Below are positions 33,391 through 41,220 of a stretch of 64,000 nucleotides of DNA, piece by piece; within the stretch, counting starts at the first letter, position 1, and the number at the start of each line of letters is the position of its first letter. This DNA is from Solobacterium sp. GTDB lineage: Bacteria; Bacillota_I; Bacilli_A; Erysipelotrichales; Erysipelotrichaceae. Location of the stretch: contig JAFRCE010000013.1 of assembly GCA_017404505.1 (NCBI GenBank), forward strand, positions 62,001 to 126,000. Reading direction: 5' to 3'. The notes beneath the pieces were generated by a model that was not told the DNA's origin, searched no databases, and saw only the letters and a program-made list of their open reading frames with translations. Position numbers and translations under genes: made by a program.

Positions 33391-34503
33391 CTATTTTCCT
33401 TTCTTTCTGAAACCTTCTCTAATATAAATTATAACAGCAGTCATCACACTGATAACAAGCGAAAGCAGCAAAGAACCGGAAACCGGCAGTTCCTGGGTGC
33501 CGTTTTTGATATAAAGGAAAACATTTACCGAGAAGGAAATCAGAACCCAGTGGATACAGTAGAAGGCTGTAATGTTCCGGCTGATCGTTTCAAAAAACCG
33601 CATCAGCCACGCCGGTATGTACCTGAGCAGGAAATAATACACACTCAGCATTCCGGCGCTCAGACAGATATAGACCAGCAGTTCATAGGTCACAGCGTGA
33701 TAATACGCGTTTTCTCCGGGAAGAAACATGCCCGTGCCGTAATGAATGGCCAGCGGGAAGTAGATCAGCGGCACCAGCAGCACCGGCAGAAGCCGCCGAT
33801 AAAACTGTTTCTTGTCTTTGACACGCAGCAGATATTCTCCGAATATGTAGCCGCTGACCGGAATGATCAGCCAGTTCAGCAGCGGCCAGTCCGAAACCAG
33901 CAGACCGCCGGCCTGCTCAGTGCCGATAAAATAGCCCATGAAAATATTCAGCGCCGGATTTCCGAAATCGGTGCCATTGAGCATCCAGCCGGCAAGCGAC
34001 ATGGCAAGCGCTGTTGCGAACATTGTTTTTTTGGACATTTTCAGCCGAAAAAACACATCAATGGTCAGCAGAGCCAACGGTGCGAACTGCAGGATATCAA
34101 TGCCAAGCACCTTATACCACAAAGGATCGATGTACTGTTCCGTGTCTTTTGTCAATGCGAAACCGAGCAGAAAAGGTATCAGAAAACGGCAGATATTGAG
34201 AGCATATCCTGCGATCATAAGTTTCAGAAAGCGTCTGGCGGGACTGTGATTAACACGGACTGAAACGAAAGCAATACCGATTCCCATTGCGAACATGAAC
34301 ATCGGCGCGCTGAACGGACCGCCGATAATGCTGTCGAAAAGAAACGGTATGCCGTGCAGCAGACCTTCCTCCGGCGTACATTCAATTATGACGTGAACAA
34401 ACGGAAGACACAGAATTGGCAGCGCTTTGGCAACATCCAGTTCCGGCTGTCTTGTCGTATTGATTTTCACATCCGCAAACATTTCTTTTATCATGGTATT
34501 CAT
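33391..34503 (-). CDS. polytopic membrane protein, acyltransferase/DUF1624-like
   Basis: A 370-residue integral membrane protein with about ten hydrophobic segments. The first segment carries ELDVAKALPILCLPFVHVII, where Glu/Asp and His sit in the way seen in heparan-glucosaminide acetyltransferase (DUF1624) and acyltransferase-3 proteins. FMFAMGIGIAF near 72 and FYCIHW near 322 support the comparison. Such proteins move acetyl or acyl groups across the membrane onto sugars. The match is by pattern, not certain. The weak ribosome site and the three-base gap to the phosphatase gene suggest one operon. A membrane modification enzyme with a Cache-phosphatase points to an envelope-stress role (inference). 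Confidence 0.65.
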   Translation of the reverse strand: MNTMIKEMFADVKINTTRQPELDVAKALPILCLPFVHVIIECTPEEGLLHGIPFLFDSIIGGPFSAPMFMFAMGIGIAFVSVRVNHSPARRFLKLMIAGYALNICRFLIPFLLGFALTKDTEQYIDPLWYKVLGIDILQFAPLALLTIDVFFRLKMSKKTMFATALAMSLAGWMLNGTDFGNPALNIFMGYFIGTEQAGGLLVSDWPLLNWLIIPVSGYIFGEYLLRVKDKKQFYRRLLPVLLVPLIYFPLAIHYGTGMFLPGENAYYHAVTYELLVYICLSAGMLSVYYFLLRYIPAWLMRFFETISRNITAFYCIHWVLISFSVNVFLYIKNGTQELPVSGSLLLSLVISVMTAVIIYIREGFRKKGK

Positions 34504-34564
34504 TTTATCATCAGTAACTTTCCGGTAAAAACCGATTCATTGCAGTCTTTCTCTCGTTTGTCTT

Positions 34565-35077
34565 TTACAGATGTACTTTGCTGCTTTTTTCATAAGCCAG
34601 TCGTGGATCATTATCTTCTTCGACATAGATCGTGCCGCAGTGCACAAACCCGAGTTTTTTCAGCAGGTTCTGCATGACCGTATTGTCACCGTGGGTGTCA
34701 ATGCGCAGATGCCCGCACTGCTGATATGCCCAGCTGATACAGAACGATCCCGTTCCCTTTGCGGATCCGTCTGACGCGATGCGGTGGACAACGCCATAGG
34801 GACTTTCGTCAAGCCAGTGCCCTTCCGTGATGTTCTGATAGGTCGGTTCAATATCTTTTCCCTGAAGGAAGAAGAAAGTACCGATCACGTTTCCGTCTTC
34901 GTCAACACAGACATAACTGTGTCCGTTTCTGATATCACTGCGGATCAGTTCCTCAGGCGGCCAGTTGGTCGCACCCCACTGTTTCGGGTTGCCGTGTGTC
35001 CGCATAAACTCTCTGGCATGTTCATAAATTTCCATCATACGGGCAACATCCTGCACTTCTGATTTCCTGATTCGCAT
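34565..35077 (-). CDS. GNAT family N-acetyltransferase
   Basis: A 170-residue GCN5-related acetyltransferase. It opens MRIRKSEVQDVARMMEIYE (beta1-alpha1), with the acetyl-CoA site near GSAKGTGSFCISWAY at 105-119 (a changed R/Q-x-x-G-x-G/A loop) and the late pair LRIDTHGDNTVMQNLLKKLG near 124-143, common in GNATs that acetylate small molecules. GTFFFLQG near 66 is the beta4 strand. Substrate unknown. GGGAGG lies seven bases before the ATG. The gene is a single unit between the acyltransferase gene and the acidic membrane protein. Cytosolic. Confidence 0.85.
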   Translation of the reverse strand: MRIRKSEVQDVARMMEIYEHAREFMRTHGNPKQWGATNWPPEELIRSDIRNGHSYVCVDEDGNVIGTFFFLQGKDIEPTYQNITEGHWLDESPYGVVHRIASDGSAKGTGSFCISWAYQQCGHLRIDTHGDNTVMQNLLKKLGFVHCGTIYVEEDNDPRLAYEKSSKVHL

Positions 35078-35146
35078 AACGGCCTCCCTGTTCTGAGTAT
35101 TTTTATTATAAGCAATTCCGCCCTGCTCTTTACCATGAATGCATGA

Positions 35147-35173
35147 AAAAAGCCGTCAAATTTGACGGCTTTT
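35147..35173 (-). terminator. intrinsic terminator of the acidic protein gene
   Basis: AAAAGCCGTCAA (35148-35159 approx.) is nearly self-complementary with TTGACGGCTTTT; TTTTTTC follows on the minus strand. Confidence 0.85.
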
Positions 35174-35182
35174 GAAGTCTGA

Positions 35183-35500
35183 TCAGGCTTCGTCCTGTGA
35201 TTCAGCTTCTTCCACAGCTTCTTCTGCAGTCTCTGCGACAGCTTCTTCCACAGCCTCTTCCCCGGCTGTTTCTTCAACTGCCTCAGCAGCTTCCTCAACT
35301 GCTTCTTCTTCGGCAGCTGCTTCTTCAATGGCTTCTGCCGCTGTTTCGGTCACTTCATCTTCCGGCTTTTCGTTTTCCTTGTCTTTATCATCATAGATCT
35401 TTTCGATCTTCTCAGCGAGTTTGACAGAAGACAGAAGTGTGACGGCAGCGATTACGACTGCACCTGCTGCTGCGGCAGTAAATCTGAAGAATGTTTTCAT
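35183..35500 (-). CDS. small membrane-anchored acidic Glu/Ala-rich protein
   Basis: A 105-residue protein. Residues 3-22 (TFFRFTAAAAGAVVIAAVTL) form one hydrophobic helix, either a signal anchor or a cleaved signal. After a short basic/acidic linker (SVKLAEKIEKIYDDKDKENEKPEDE) the last 60 residues consist almost only of Glu, Ala, Val and Thr in loose EEAVEEA-like repeats, giving a strongly negative, helical or disordered tail. No known domain. Similar tails occur in Firmicutes cell-surface and envelope proteins, but function is unknown. ATG 35500 is chosen because AGGAGGT lies seven bases upstream. Most of the acidic part may vary in length between strains because of repeated GAAGCN codons. 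Confidence 0.7.
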   Translation of the reverse strand: MKTFFRFTAAAAGAVVIAAVTLLSSVKLAEKIEKIYDDKDKENEKPEDEVTETAAEAIEEAAAEEEAVEEAAEAVEETAGEEAVEEAVAETAEEAVEEAESQDEA

Positions 35501-35612
35501 GTTATACCTCCTGCGATTTGACCATCGGTCAGTTCTCGAACATATTATATATAATAGTTTCCGGATTGTGAAGTATTTCCGTATTTTTTGCATGCCGGAA
35601 AAGGCAAAGCCG

Positions 35613-35930
35613 TCAGTCTTTCTTTTCCCACTCTGAGATCAGTGAAAGGATCTTCACCATCTGCACCCTGATTTCTCTGGTGTCTGTGATCAGATCGTAC
35701 ACCGCGTCTTCGGAAAGAACTCCGCGCTTCAGATCAGCCGGTAGTATGCCTGACGTATCCGCATCAAGGTCTTTCCGCCACAGAGTGCTTCCGTAATAGT
35801 CGGTCAGTTTCAGGTAATTCTCCAGGTTATCTTCATATACTTCCAGTGCTTCCTGCAGTTTTTCGGCAGCCTGAATACTGCTGTCGAGATATTGTTCCAT
35901 CTCGGTGATCCGGTCCGTCTGTTTTGTCAT
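35613..35930 (-). CDS. DUF4298 family protein
   Basis: A 105-residue helical protein. It has the family features ITEMEQYLDSSIQAAEKL, the central DNLENYLKLTDYYGS with Trp in LWRKDLDAD, and the ending VLSEDAVYDLITDTRE. DUF4298 proteins are small, cytosolic and of unknown function, found in Firmicutes often near cell-wall or stress genes. AAGGAGG precedes the ATG by about eleven bases. It is a single gene, 100 bases downstream of the FemAB-like gene's terminator. Confidence 0.8.
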   Translation of the reverse strand: MTKQTDRITEMEQYLDSSIQAAEKLQEALEVYEDNLENYLKLTDYYGSTLWRKDLDADTSGILPADLKRGVLSEDAVYDLITDTREIRVQMVKILSLISEWEKKD

Positions 35931-36067
35931 CGTTCAGATCCCTCCTTTTGTATTGTCATGAAGTACGTGCGTATGCAGGTCTGATCTCTGTGATCCTTTT
36001 CCTGATTTCATTATCGGAGAACCGGGTGAAAAAGAACAGTCTCATTTTGCCGGATCATAAAGAAAAG

Positions 36068-36087
36068 AACACAGCGTTCACTGTGCC
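36068..36087 (-). terminator. weak intrinsic terminator of the FemAB-like gene
   Basis: CACAG (36070-36074) pairs with CTGTG (36081-36085); on the minus strand TTCTTTTCTTT follows. Moderate quality. Confidence 0.5.
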
Positions 36088-36109
36088 CTTCTGAGATCTG
36101 TTTCTGCAG

Positions 36110-37321
36110 TTACATCTGTCTCTGCAGGTATTTATCGATAATGGTGTTGAGCAGCGGTTTGAAAACATAGGAGAACTCGCCGATAAATTCTTCGACAATG
36201 ATCGGGAAGTTGGATTTGAACCGGCTCAGGTGGTCGTCGAGTGTTCCGTCGACACCGCCGAACGAGCAGTATTCAATTCCCTTCTCAATGCACATTTTCA
36301 GACATTCATGATACATCAGATAGCTGGCCCGGATGCGCAGATAATCGGTATTGTTTCCCTGGTACATCAGTTCCATCTGTTTTCCATGAATCAGGGCAAA
36401 CTGGCCGCCGAGAATGACCGTGTCTTTCTGTTCCTTCTCATAGTCCTGCTGCAGCTGCACAAGTTCGTCATTGGCATTCTTCAGATTGACTTCCTGGATA
36501 TGCCGGTTCTGCTTGGACAGCTGGCCAGCCAGCTTTTCCTCAATTTCCTGAATTTCTTTCTTAACCTGTTCGATCTGTTCCGGGAAATTGATATATGTGA
36601 TCATGACAATGGCATTGTCTCCGTATACTTCCGTGAATTTCCGGAAGTATTCTTTGTCACGAAGCTTGATATTCTGCTTTTCTTCCGTCTTGGAAATAGC
36701 TTCCATGAATTCATCGAGGTATTCATGGCCGATCTTGACTTTGGCGCCTTTGCGGATGGCACCGCGGATACTCTGTTTGGTTTTGCGCGTCAGGCCTTCC
36801 AGACAGTCCGGCGTGATTTCCATACCGACTTCAAAGCGCGGCTGAATCGTTTCACTGACGCCCGTTGTGAAGCCTTTGTGCTTCAGTTTCAGATTCTCCA
36901 GAGTCGTAATGATATCCGTGTTTTCGCGCTTTGGCGCTTCTTCCTTCGCGGCAAACGGATAACGTCTGACAAAAATACGGGGATCGCATTTAAAGACGAC
37001 AGCCCGCTGCTTCTTCGCAAATGCCAGCAGATTGTCAAACAGGAACGTCACCAGTTCCTGATTCCGGTAATCGACGATCGGTCCGCGCGGGCAGTATGCA
37101 TAGGTAAAACCGAGCGGAAGTTTCCGAAACAGGCACATGGCAGCCGCCACGATGCCGTCCTTTTCGTCAGTCACAATAAAATAATGATGATCCCAGAAAT
37201 ACTTGATATCCGCCCAGGATGTATTCTGAAACATACTGTGCTGTTCTGACGCATCGGTAAAGGCATTGAATCTGCCGATATCCGATTCACTTTTGATTTC
37301 TGTAAAACGATACTTGCTCAT
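36110..37321 (-). CDS. FemAB/MurM-type peptidoglycan interpeptide bridge transferase
   Basis: A 403-residue member of the FemABX family. Two GNAT-like domains are seen: an N-terminal one with NTSWADIKYFW near 33 and YAYCPRGPIVDY near 76, and a C-terminal one with GGQFALIHGKQMEL near 300, MYQGNNTDYLRIRASYLM near 318 and YCSFGGVDGTLDDHLSRFK near 350. A long coiled coil (about 245-295, EQVKKEIQEIEEKLAGQL...) lies in between, the tRNA-binding arm of Fem proteins. They add amino acids from aminoacyl-tRNA to lipid II. The gene has a strong AAAGGAGGA site 39 bases before the ATG, separated from it by a small hairpin. Cytosolic face of the membrane. Confidence 0.85.
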   Translation of the reverse strand: MSKYRFTEIKSESDIGRFNAFTDASEQHSMFQNTSWADIKYFWDHHYFIVTDEKDGIVAAAMCLFRKLPLGFTYAYCPRGPIVDYRNQELVTFLFDNLLAFAKKQRAVVFKCDPRIFVRRYPFAAKEEAPKRENTDIITTLENLKLKHKGFTTGVSETIQPRFEVGMEITPDCLEGLTRKTKQSIRGAIRKGAKVKIGHEYLDEFMEAISKTEEKQNIKLRDKEYFRKFTEVYGDNAIVMITYINFPEQIEQVKKEIQEIEEKLAGQLSKQNRHIQEVNLKNANDELVQLQQDYEKEQKDTVILGGQFALIHGKQMELMYQGNNTDYLRIRASYLMYHECLKMCIEKGIEYCSFGGVDGTLDDHLSRFKSNFPIIVEEFIGEFSYVFKPLLNTIIDKYLQRQM

Positions 37322-37334
37322 ATGATTTATCGAC

Positions 37335-37369
37335 CGTCAGGTACTGTCTGACGATCCGATTCCTCCTTT
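37335..37369 (-). promoter_or_regulatory. hairpin between a strong ribosome site and the FemAB-like start
   Basis: Minus strand: AAAGGAGGA (37361-37369), then CGTCAG/CTGACG (37348-37353 with 37335-37340) around a seven-base loop, then 13 bases to ATG 37321. The hairpin would bring the ribosome site closer to the start, or control access to it. Confidence 0.4.
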
Positions 37370-37469
37370 GACAGCTGTGCCGGTATAAAAAAAGAATTTT
37401 TACCTGCCGCAGCATCCTGCAAATTTTAACACATTTCCGTATGTTTCACTACCTGATTTCCCCATGGAA

Positions 37470-37503
37470 AAAGGCCCGTTTCCCGTCGCCGGGAAACAGG
37501 CCC
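37470..37503 (-). terminator. strong intrinsic terminator of the kinase-phosphorylase operon
   Basis: GGCCCGTTTCCC (37473-37484) pairs with GGGAAACAGGCCC (37491-37503) with one bulge; TTTTTCC follows on the minus strand. Confidence 0.85.
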
Positions 37504-37527
37504 GCTGTTTCCTGTCAGAGATTGCCA

Positions 37528-39195
37528 TCAGGCAAGATCGATCCGGATGTCAAAGATCTCCTTTTCGAAATCAAGCTGCAGTTCTGCTTTACCGCATGTA
37601 TTGGTCCATACAATACGCATTTCCGGTCCGTTCAGTTCGGATGTGATCTTCGCATCTTCCGTGAAAACAGGACATGTGTTTCTCAGTCTGAGCATCTCCA
37701 GCTGTTTCTGCACGACATCCTTTTTCAGCGCCTCCTCGATCTGTTCAGCGGTCAGATTAGTGCGGTTGATTTCCTTGTGGCCGCCCGCCCCGGCTCTGCG
37801 CATGCCTTCATAGTCGTTCTTTCCGGCAAACAGATCCAGATACCAGACCTGCGGCTTGCCCGGCATGAACAGCTGCAGTGCTCTTGCCATCAGCATCCGC
37901 TGATCGCTTTCGCCCAGGGCACTGTAATAGGTGGCGTTTACCTGATAATAAACGTTCTTCGCGCCATGCAGGTCTTTGACATAGCCGCCGCGCTTCACAG
38001 TCGTCTGAATCAGATTCTGAATGCTTTCTTCCGGCAGAAGTCCCTGCAGATCGAGCAGCGGAATGCCGTCATGGCATCCCAGCATGTTCACGGTCTGAAT
38101 CTTCTTTTCCGTGATCTCGTCCATCCACTTCTTCAGATAGGATCCGTTCTTTCTTTCAAAGGCGTCAATGACGAGTCCCGGCAGGAAGAAGTCATATACC
38201 ATATAACCCTTCCGGGCCAGCGTTTCATAGATCTTTTCGCCATAGGATGCGTGGATTTCCGGCAGCAGGCTGAGATGATGTGTCTCAGCGATCGCATGGA
38301 TCTTTTCCAGCAGGTCCCAGGTGCCCGGATCGTTCAGGAAATTGCGTTCGCCCGGCTCCTTCGGAGCATAGGCGAAAGCGTCCAGACGGACGATCGAAGC
38401 ACCGTAGCCGGCAAGTTTGGCCAATGTGTCACGATAGTAATCCCATACCAGATCGGATTTGATGTTCAGATCCATCTGGCCAAGATACGTACGCCGGTTA
38501 TCAGCATAGGCCAGTACCTGTTCGCGGTATTTGTCCCAGCGGCCGAAATGAAGCGTCTTCAGATCACGGTCTGACCGGTTGAACAGATCGGCGATTTCCT
38601 GCGCCGCGGCATACTGCAGATGCAGATCGCGGACGAGATCGTAGGCATTGAGATCGGGATAGTTGACTTCCTGATAGAACGTATTCCAGTACGGCACATC
38701 ACGGCCGTCCGGGAAACGAACCATCAGGATCGGCAGACCCGGTTTGCGGAAGAACATTTTGTTCAGATATTTTTCATCTGGCTGGATATAGCCCGCCTCG
38801 CTCATTTCGCCGCAGCCTTCCCAGAAGCGGTTCCAGTCAATGAAGAAATCACGGTATTCCGATGCGTCGCCGTTTTTCAGAATGTCCTGAAACTGTTCGG
38901 AAAGAACGGAAATATGATTGAGGACAAAATCCATCAGCAGACGGATATTCATCTTCTTCAGTTCTTCAATGTCATTTTCCGAAGCATATGCTTCATTCAG
39001 GTCGTAATTAATGACGGAGAAACCGCGGTCCAGATCGGTGTTGAAGATACTCGGCAGAATATAAAATGATTCAAATGCGTTTTCGAATTCTTTCTTTTTG
39101 AGAACCTGTACGATATCCGCCAGCTGACCGCCCATGGAATCCACATAGGCATTCAGCAGGGTTCCTGTCTTTGTTCTGTCCGGTTTCATTTTCAC
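37528..39195 (-). CDS. GH13 subfamily 18 glycosidase, sucrose-phosphorylase-like
   Basis: A 555-residue (beta/alpha)8 enzyme of GH13_18, the sucrose/glucosylglycerate phosphorylase group. Catalytic residues are visible: nucleophile Asp in IVRLDAFAYAPKE near 266, acid/base Glu in LLPEIHASYGEK near 312 and the third Asp in MLGCHDGIP near 360. GLFAGKND-like LDLFAGKNDYEG near 450 and QVNATYYSALG near 421 are subgroup motifs. The enzyme should cleave an alpha-glucoside with phosphate to give glucose-1-phosphate. Acceptor specificity (fructose, fructose-6-phosphate, glycerate, glycerol) cannot be read. Its ATG overlaps the stop of the P-loop kinase by four bases, so the two are made together. Confidence 0.85.
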   Translation of the reverse strand: MKMKPDRTKTGTLLNAYVDSMGGQLADIVQVLKKKEFENAFESFYILPSIFNTDLDRGFSVINYDLNEAYASENDIEELKKMNIRLLMDFVLNHISVLSEQFQDILKNGDASEYRDFFIDWNRFWEGCGEMSEAGYIQPDEKYLNKMFFRKPGLPILMVRFPDGRDVPYWNTFYQEVNYPDLNAYDLVRDLHLQYAAAQEIADLFNRSDRDLKTLHFGRWDKYREQVLAYADNRRTYLGQMDLNIKSDLVWDYYRDTLAKLAGYGASIVRLDAFAYAPKEPGERNFLNDPGTWDLLEKIHAIAETHHLSLLPEIHASYGEKIYETLARKGYMVYDFFLPGLVIDAFERKNGSYLKKWMDEITEKKIQTVNMLGCHDGIPLLDLQGLLPEESIQNLIQTTVKRGGYVKDLHGAKNVYYQVNATYYSALGESDQRMLMARALQLFMPGKPQVWYLDLFAGKNDYEGMRRAGAGGHKEINRTNLTAEQIEEALKKDVVQKQLEMLRLRNTCPVFTEDAKITSELNGPEMRIVWTNTCGKAELQLDFEKEIFDIRIDLA

Positions 39196-40106
39196 GGCCT
39201 CAGCACAGTGCCATCCTTGGCAATAATGATATCCGCGTTGCTTTCCATCCGGGCATCCAGCTTCGCCTGTTCAATTTCCAGAACCATGGTGACAAATGCG
39301 GAATCCGCTTTGCCGTCTCTGGCTCTGAACAGACGATAGGCCTTTGTCTCTTCCGGTGTGGAACGCAGACATACGGCAATATCCACACCCTGTACTTTTT
39401 CCGAACCGCTGTGGGTCCATTCCAGAAGCAGAACGTTGGTACCGCTGAAATCCACTTCGTCATACCATCTGGCATCTTCGCTTCTGCCCATGCGCTTCAT
39501 CCAGATTTTTTCCTGGCCGCTCTTGAACGCGGAAAGAACCCAGTTGACCTGCGCATAGTCCTGTTCCTTGTCTTCCCCCAGATAGCCTTCCAGACCTTTT
39601 CTGCCGTACTTCTGATAAATACTCAGCCACGGATATGTTTCCGCTTCGGCAGGATCGGAGTCGGTCTCCTTCTTCCACAGTTCCGAAAGAACCGCCTGTA
39701 CTTCCGTACTGTATGCCTGTTCCTTCAGAAGACCTTTGAGACCTTCCGAGCGGAAAATGGAAACACGTTCAGCGTCGTTGTATTCGGGAATGCGGCGCGG
39801 GTAATTGTCACCTGACATCGCATAGGTGCGGATACCGGCCTGATTGAGATAGTACGTCAGCAGAGAGGTCGTGACACTCTTGCCGGATCCGGAACCGCCG
39901 AAGATGGAAACGACATATTTCTCATCTCCTTTTTCCTTCATCATCTGCACCAAAAGACGGAACAGTGTCTGCGCATGCGGAACCAGGGCTTCGGAAATGA
40001 TCACCTTGTCGCCGGGCATGTCACCATGCGGCATATCCTCGGCGATTTCCGGGAACTGCCATGTATCCAGATCGTTCATTATCGTTGTTAATTTTTCCTG
40101 CAGCAT
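39192..40106 (-). CDS. P-loop sugar/acid kinase (uridine kinase/phosphoribulokinase-like)
   Basis: A 304-residue kinase of the P-loop uridine kinase/phosphoribulokinase type. The Walker A motif is IFGGSGSGKSVTTS near 67-80; the remaining helical region includes the acidic MSGDNYPRRIP near 99 and VLLLEWTHSG near 225, a Walker B-like strand. In plants, glycerate kinase belongs to this superfamily; the acceptor here is unknown. It overlaps the GH13_18 phosphorylase gene, so it probably phosphorylates the other product of that reaction (inference). ATG 40106 is chosen over 40118, because GGAGG lies five bases upstream of it and overlaps the earlier ATG. Controlled by a palindromic operator at 40141. 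Confidence 0.75.
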   Translation of the reverse strand: MLQEKLTTIMNDLDTWQFPEIAEDMPHGDMPGDKVIISEALVPHAQTLFRLLVQMMKEKGDEKYVVSIFGGSGSGKSVTTSLLTYYLNQAGIRTYAMSGDNYPRRIPEYNDAERVSIFRSEGLKGLLKEQAYSTEVQAVLSELWKKETDSDPAEAETYPWLSIYQKYGRKGLEGYLGEDKEQDYAQVNWVLSAFKSGQEKIWMKRMGRSEDARWYDEVDFSGTNVLLLEWTHSGSEKVQGVDIAVCLRSTPEETKAYRLFRARDGKADSAFVTMVLEIEQAKLDARMESNADIIIAKDGTVLRP

Positions 40107-40129
40107 ATAAGCCTCCATTTGTCACTTTT

Positions 40130-40166
40130 ATTCTAGCAAAGTTGTACTTGCGTGTGCATATACAAC
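40130..40166 (-). promoter_or_regulatory. promoter with overlapping palindromic operator for the kinase-phosphorylase operon
   Basis: A 26-base inverted repeat at 40141-40166 has 11-base arms (GTTGTACTTGC and GCATATACAAC) with two mismatches around GTGT. It covers the expected -35 region of a minus-strand promoter whose -10 is TAGAAT at 40130-40135. The position fits a repressor site. No regulator gene is next to it. Confidence 0.55.
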
Positions 40167-40248
40167 GGTGCGTTCGTGTCATTTGCACATTTTTTTCATC
40201 TCCATTGCGGCAAATGCCCTCTGAACAGAAAACGTGCGGTATCGAATA

Positions 40249-41109
40249 TTACATATTTATATAGTGATCCAGCAGTTTATAGATCCAGTCGCTCAGATCG
40301 GAGAAATGATAGCCGAGTTTCTCTGCCTTTTCCGTATTGTATGACTCGTTGTCCGGCATGCCGTTGAACGGAGCCTTTTCACCGTCGTCACTCAGAATGG
40401 CTTTCCGGCCGGTTTTTTCCTCCACATATCCGATGATCTGCCGGGGTGTGATCCAGCCGGCGGAACTGCCGTTGACGGCACCGCTGAATGCGTGGTCCGC
40501 CAGGAAAGCGATAAACTCACCGGCCTGCCGTTCATGAATAAAGGCAATGCCGTAATCCATCGGATCGACATACATCGGTATACCGTCACGGATATGATCC
40601 ACATAGAATTTCAACCGGCCAGTATAATCGTTTTCCCCCAGGACGACGGGATATCTGACAAAGACACAGGCGGATGCGTCCATGAATTCCAGGGCCGCCC
40701 TTTCCGCCAGCCGCTTCCCTGCCGCGTAGTCCTCATTCCTTGACTGCCACACGAGCGGATAAGTAACCGGATCAAATTCCTCTTCTTTTGTATTGTCCTT
40801 TTCCTGCGCGTAAACAGAACCGGAAGACATCTGGATATACCTCCGGCAGCAGGCATTTTCCAGCAGTGCCTTCACATCATTGGAACTGTACGCGACTTTG
40901 TCAATGATCAGATCGTAGTTCAGGTTTGCCAGCGCCTCTTTGACCTGGCGGGGATCGGTCCGGTCCATGATGATCTGCTTCGTTCTGTCCGCGAACGGAT
41001 TCGCCGCCCGTCCTCTTGTCGCAATCGTGACATCATGGCCTTCGGAAAGCAGCTTCCCGATCATGGGAATGCCAAAAAACCTTGTGCCCCCTACTACCAG
41101 TATTTTCAT
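40249..41109 (-). CDS. NAD-dependent epimerase/dehydratase (extended SDR)
   Basis: A 286-residue extended SDR protein. It opens KILVVGGTRFFGIPMI with the GGTRFFG nucleotide loop at 7-13; the catalytic region holds SSGSVYAQEKD near 97-107 (Ser and Tyr) and GKRLAERA near 132-139 (Lys). The family acts on nucleotide sugars or related compounds; the GGTRFFG variant is common among plant-like CSP41 and reductase-type members. Substrate unknown. ATG 41109 is chosen because GGAGGT lies seven bases upstream; a longer frame has no ribosome site. It is a single gene between two terminator regions. Cytosolic. Confidence 0.8.
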   Translation of the reverse strand: MKILVVGGTRFFGIPMIGKLLSEGHDVTIATRGRAANPFADRTKQIIMDRTDPRQVKEALANLNYDLIIDKVAYSSNDVKALLENACCRRYIQMSSGSVYAQEKDNTKEEEFDPVTYPLVWQSRNEDYAAGKRLAERAALEFMDASACVFVRYPVVLGENDYTGRLKFYVDHIRDGIPMYVDPMDYGIAFIHERQAGEFIAFLADHAFSGAVNGSSAGWITPRQIIGYVEEKTGRKAILSDDGEKAPFNGMPDNESYNTEKAEKLGYHFSDLSDWIYKLLDHYINM

Positions 41110-41175
41110 CTGTACCTCCGTTTCTTTTTCTGAATACTTCTGTAAGTTCAGTATAGTACGGATCACACAGCAAAT

Positions 41176-41206
41176 TAAAAAGGATATCACAGTTTGTGCG
41201 ATATCC
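41176..41206 (-). terminator. intrinsic terminator of the PadR-flavodoxin operon
   Basis: GGATATCAC (41182-41190) pairs with GTG-C-GATATCC (41196-41206) with one bulge; TTTTTAATTT follows on the minus strand. Confidence 0.75.
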
Positions 41207-41220
41207 GCTGCTCCGGAGTT

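Noticed and set aside
35172-35396. A Ser/Ala-rich plus-strand frame
   Set aside because: Product of the Glu/Ala codon repeats read in reverse; not a gene.
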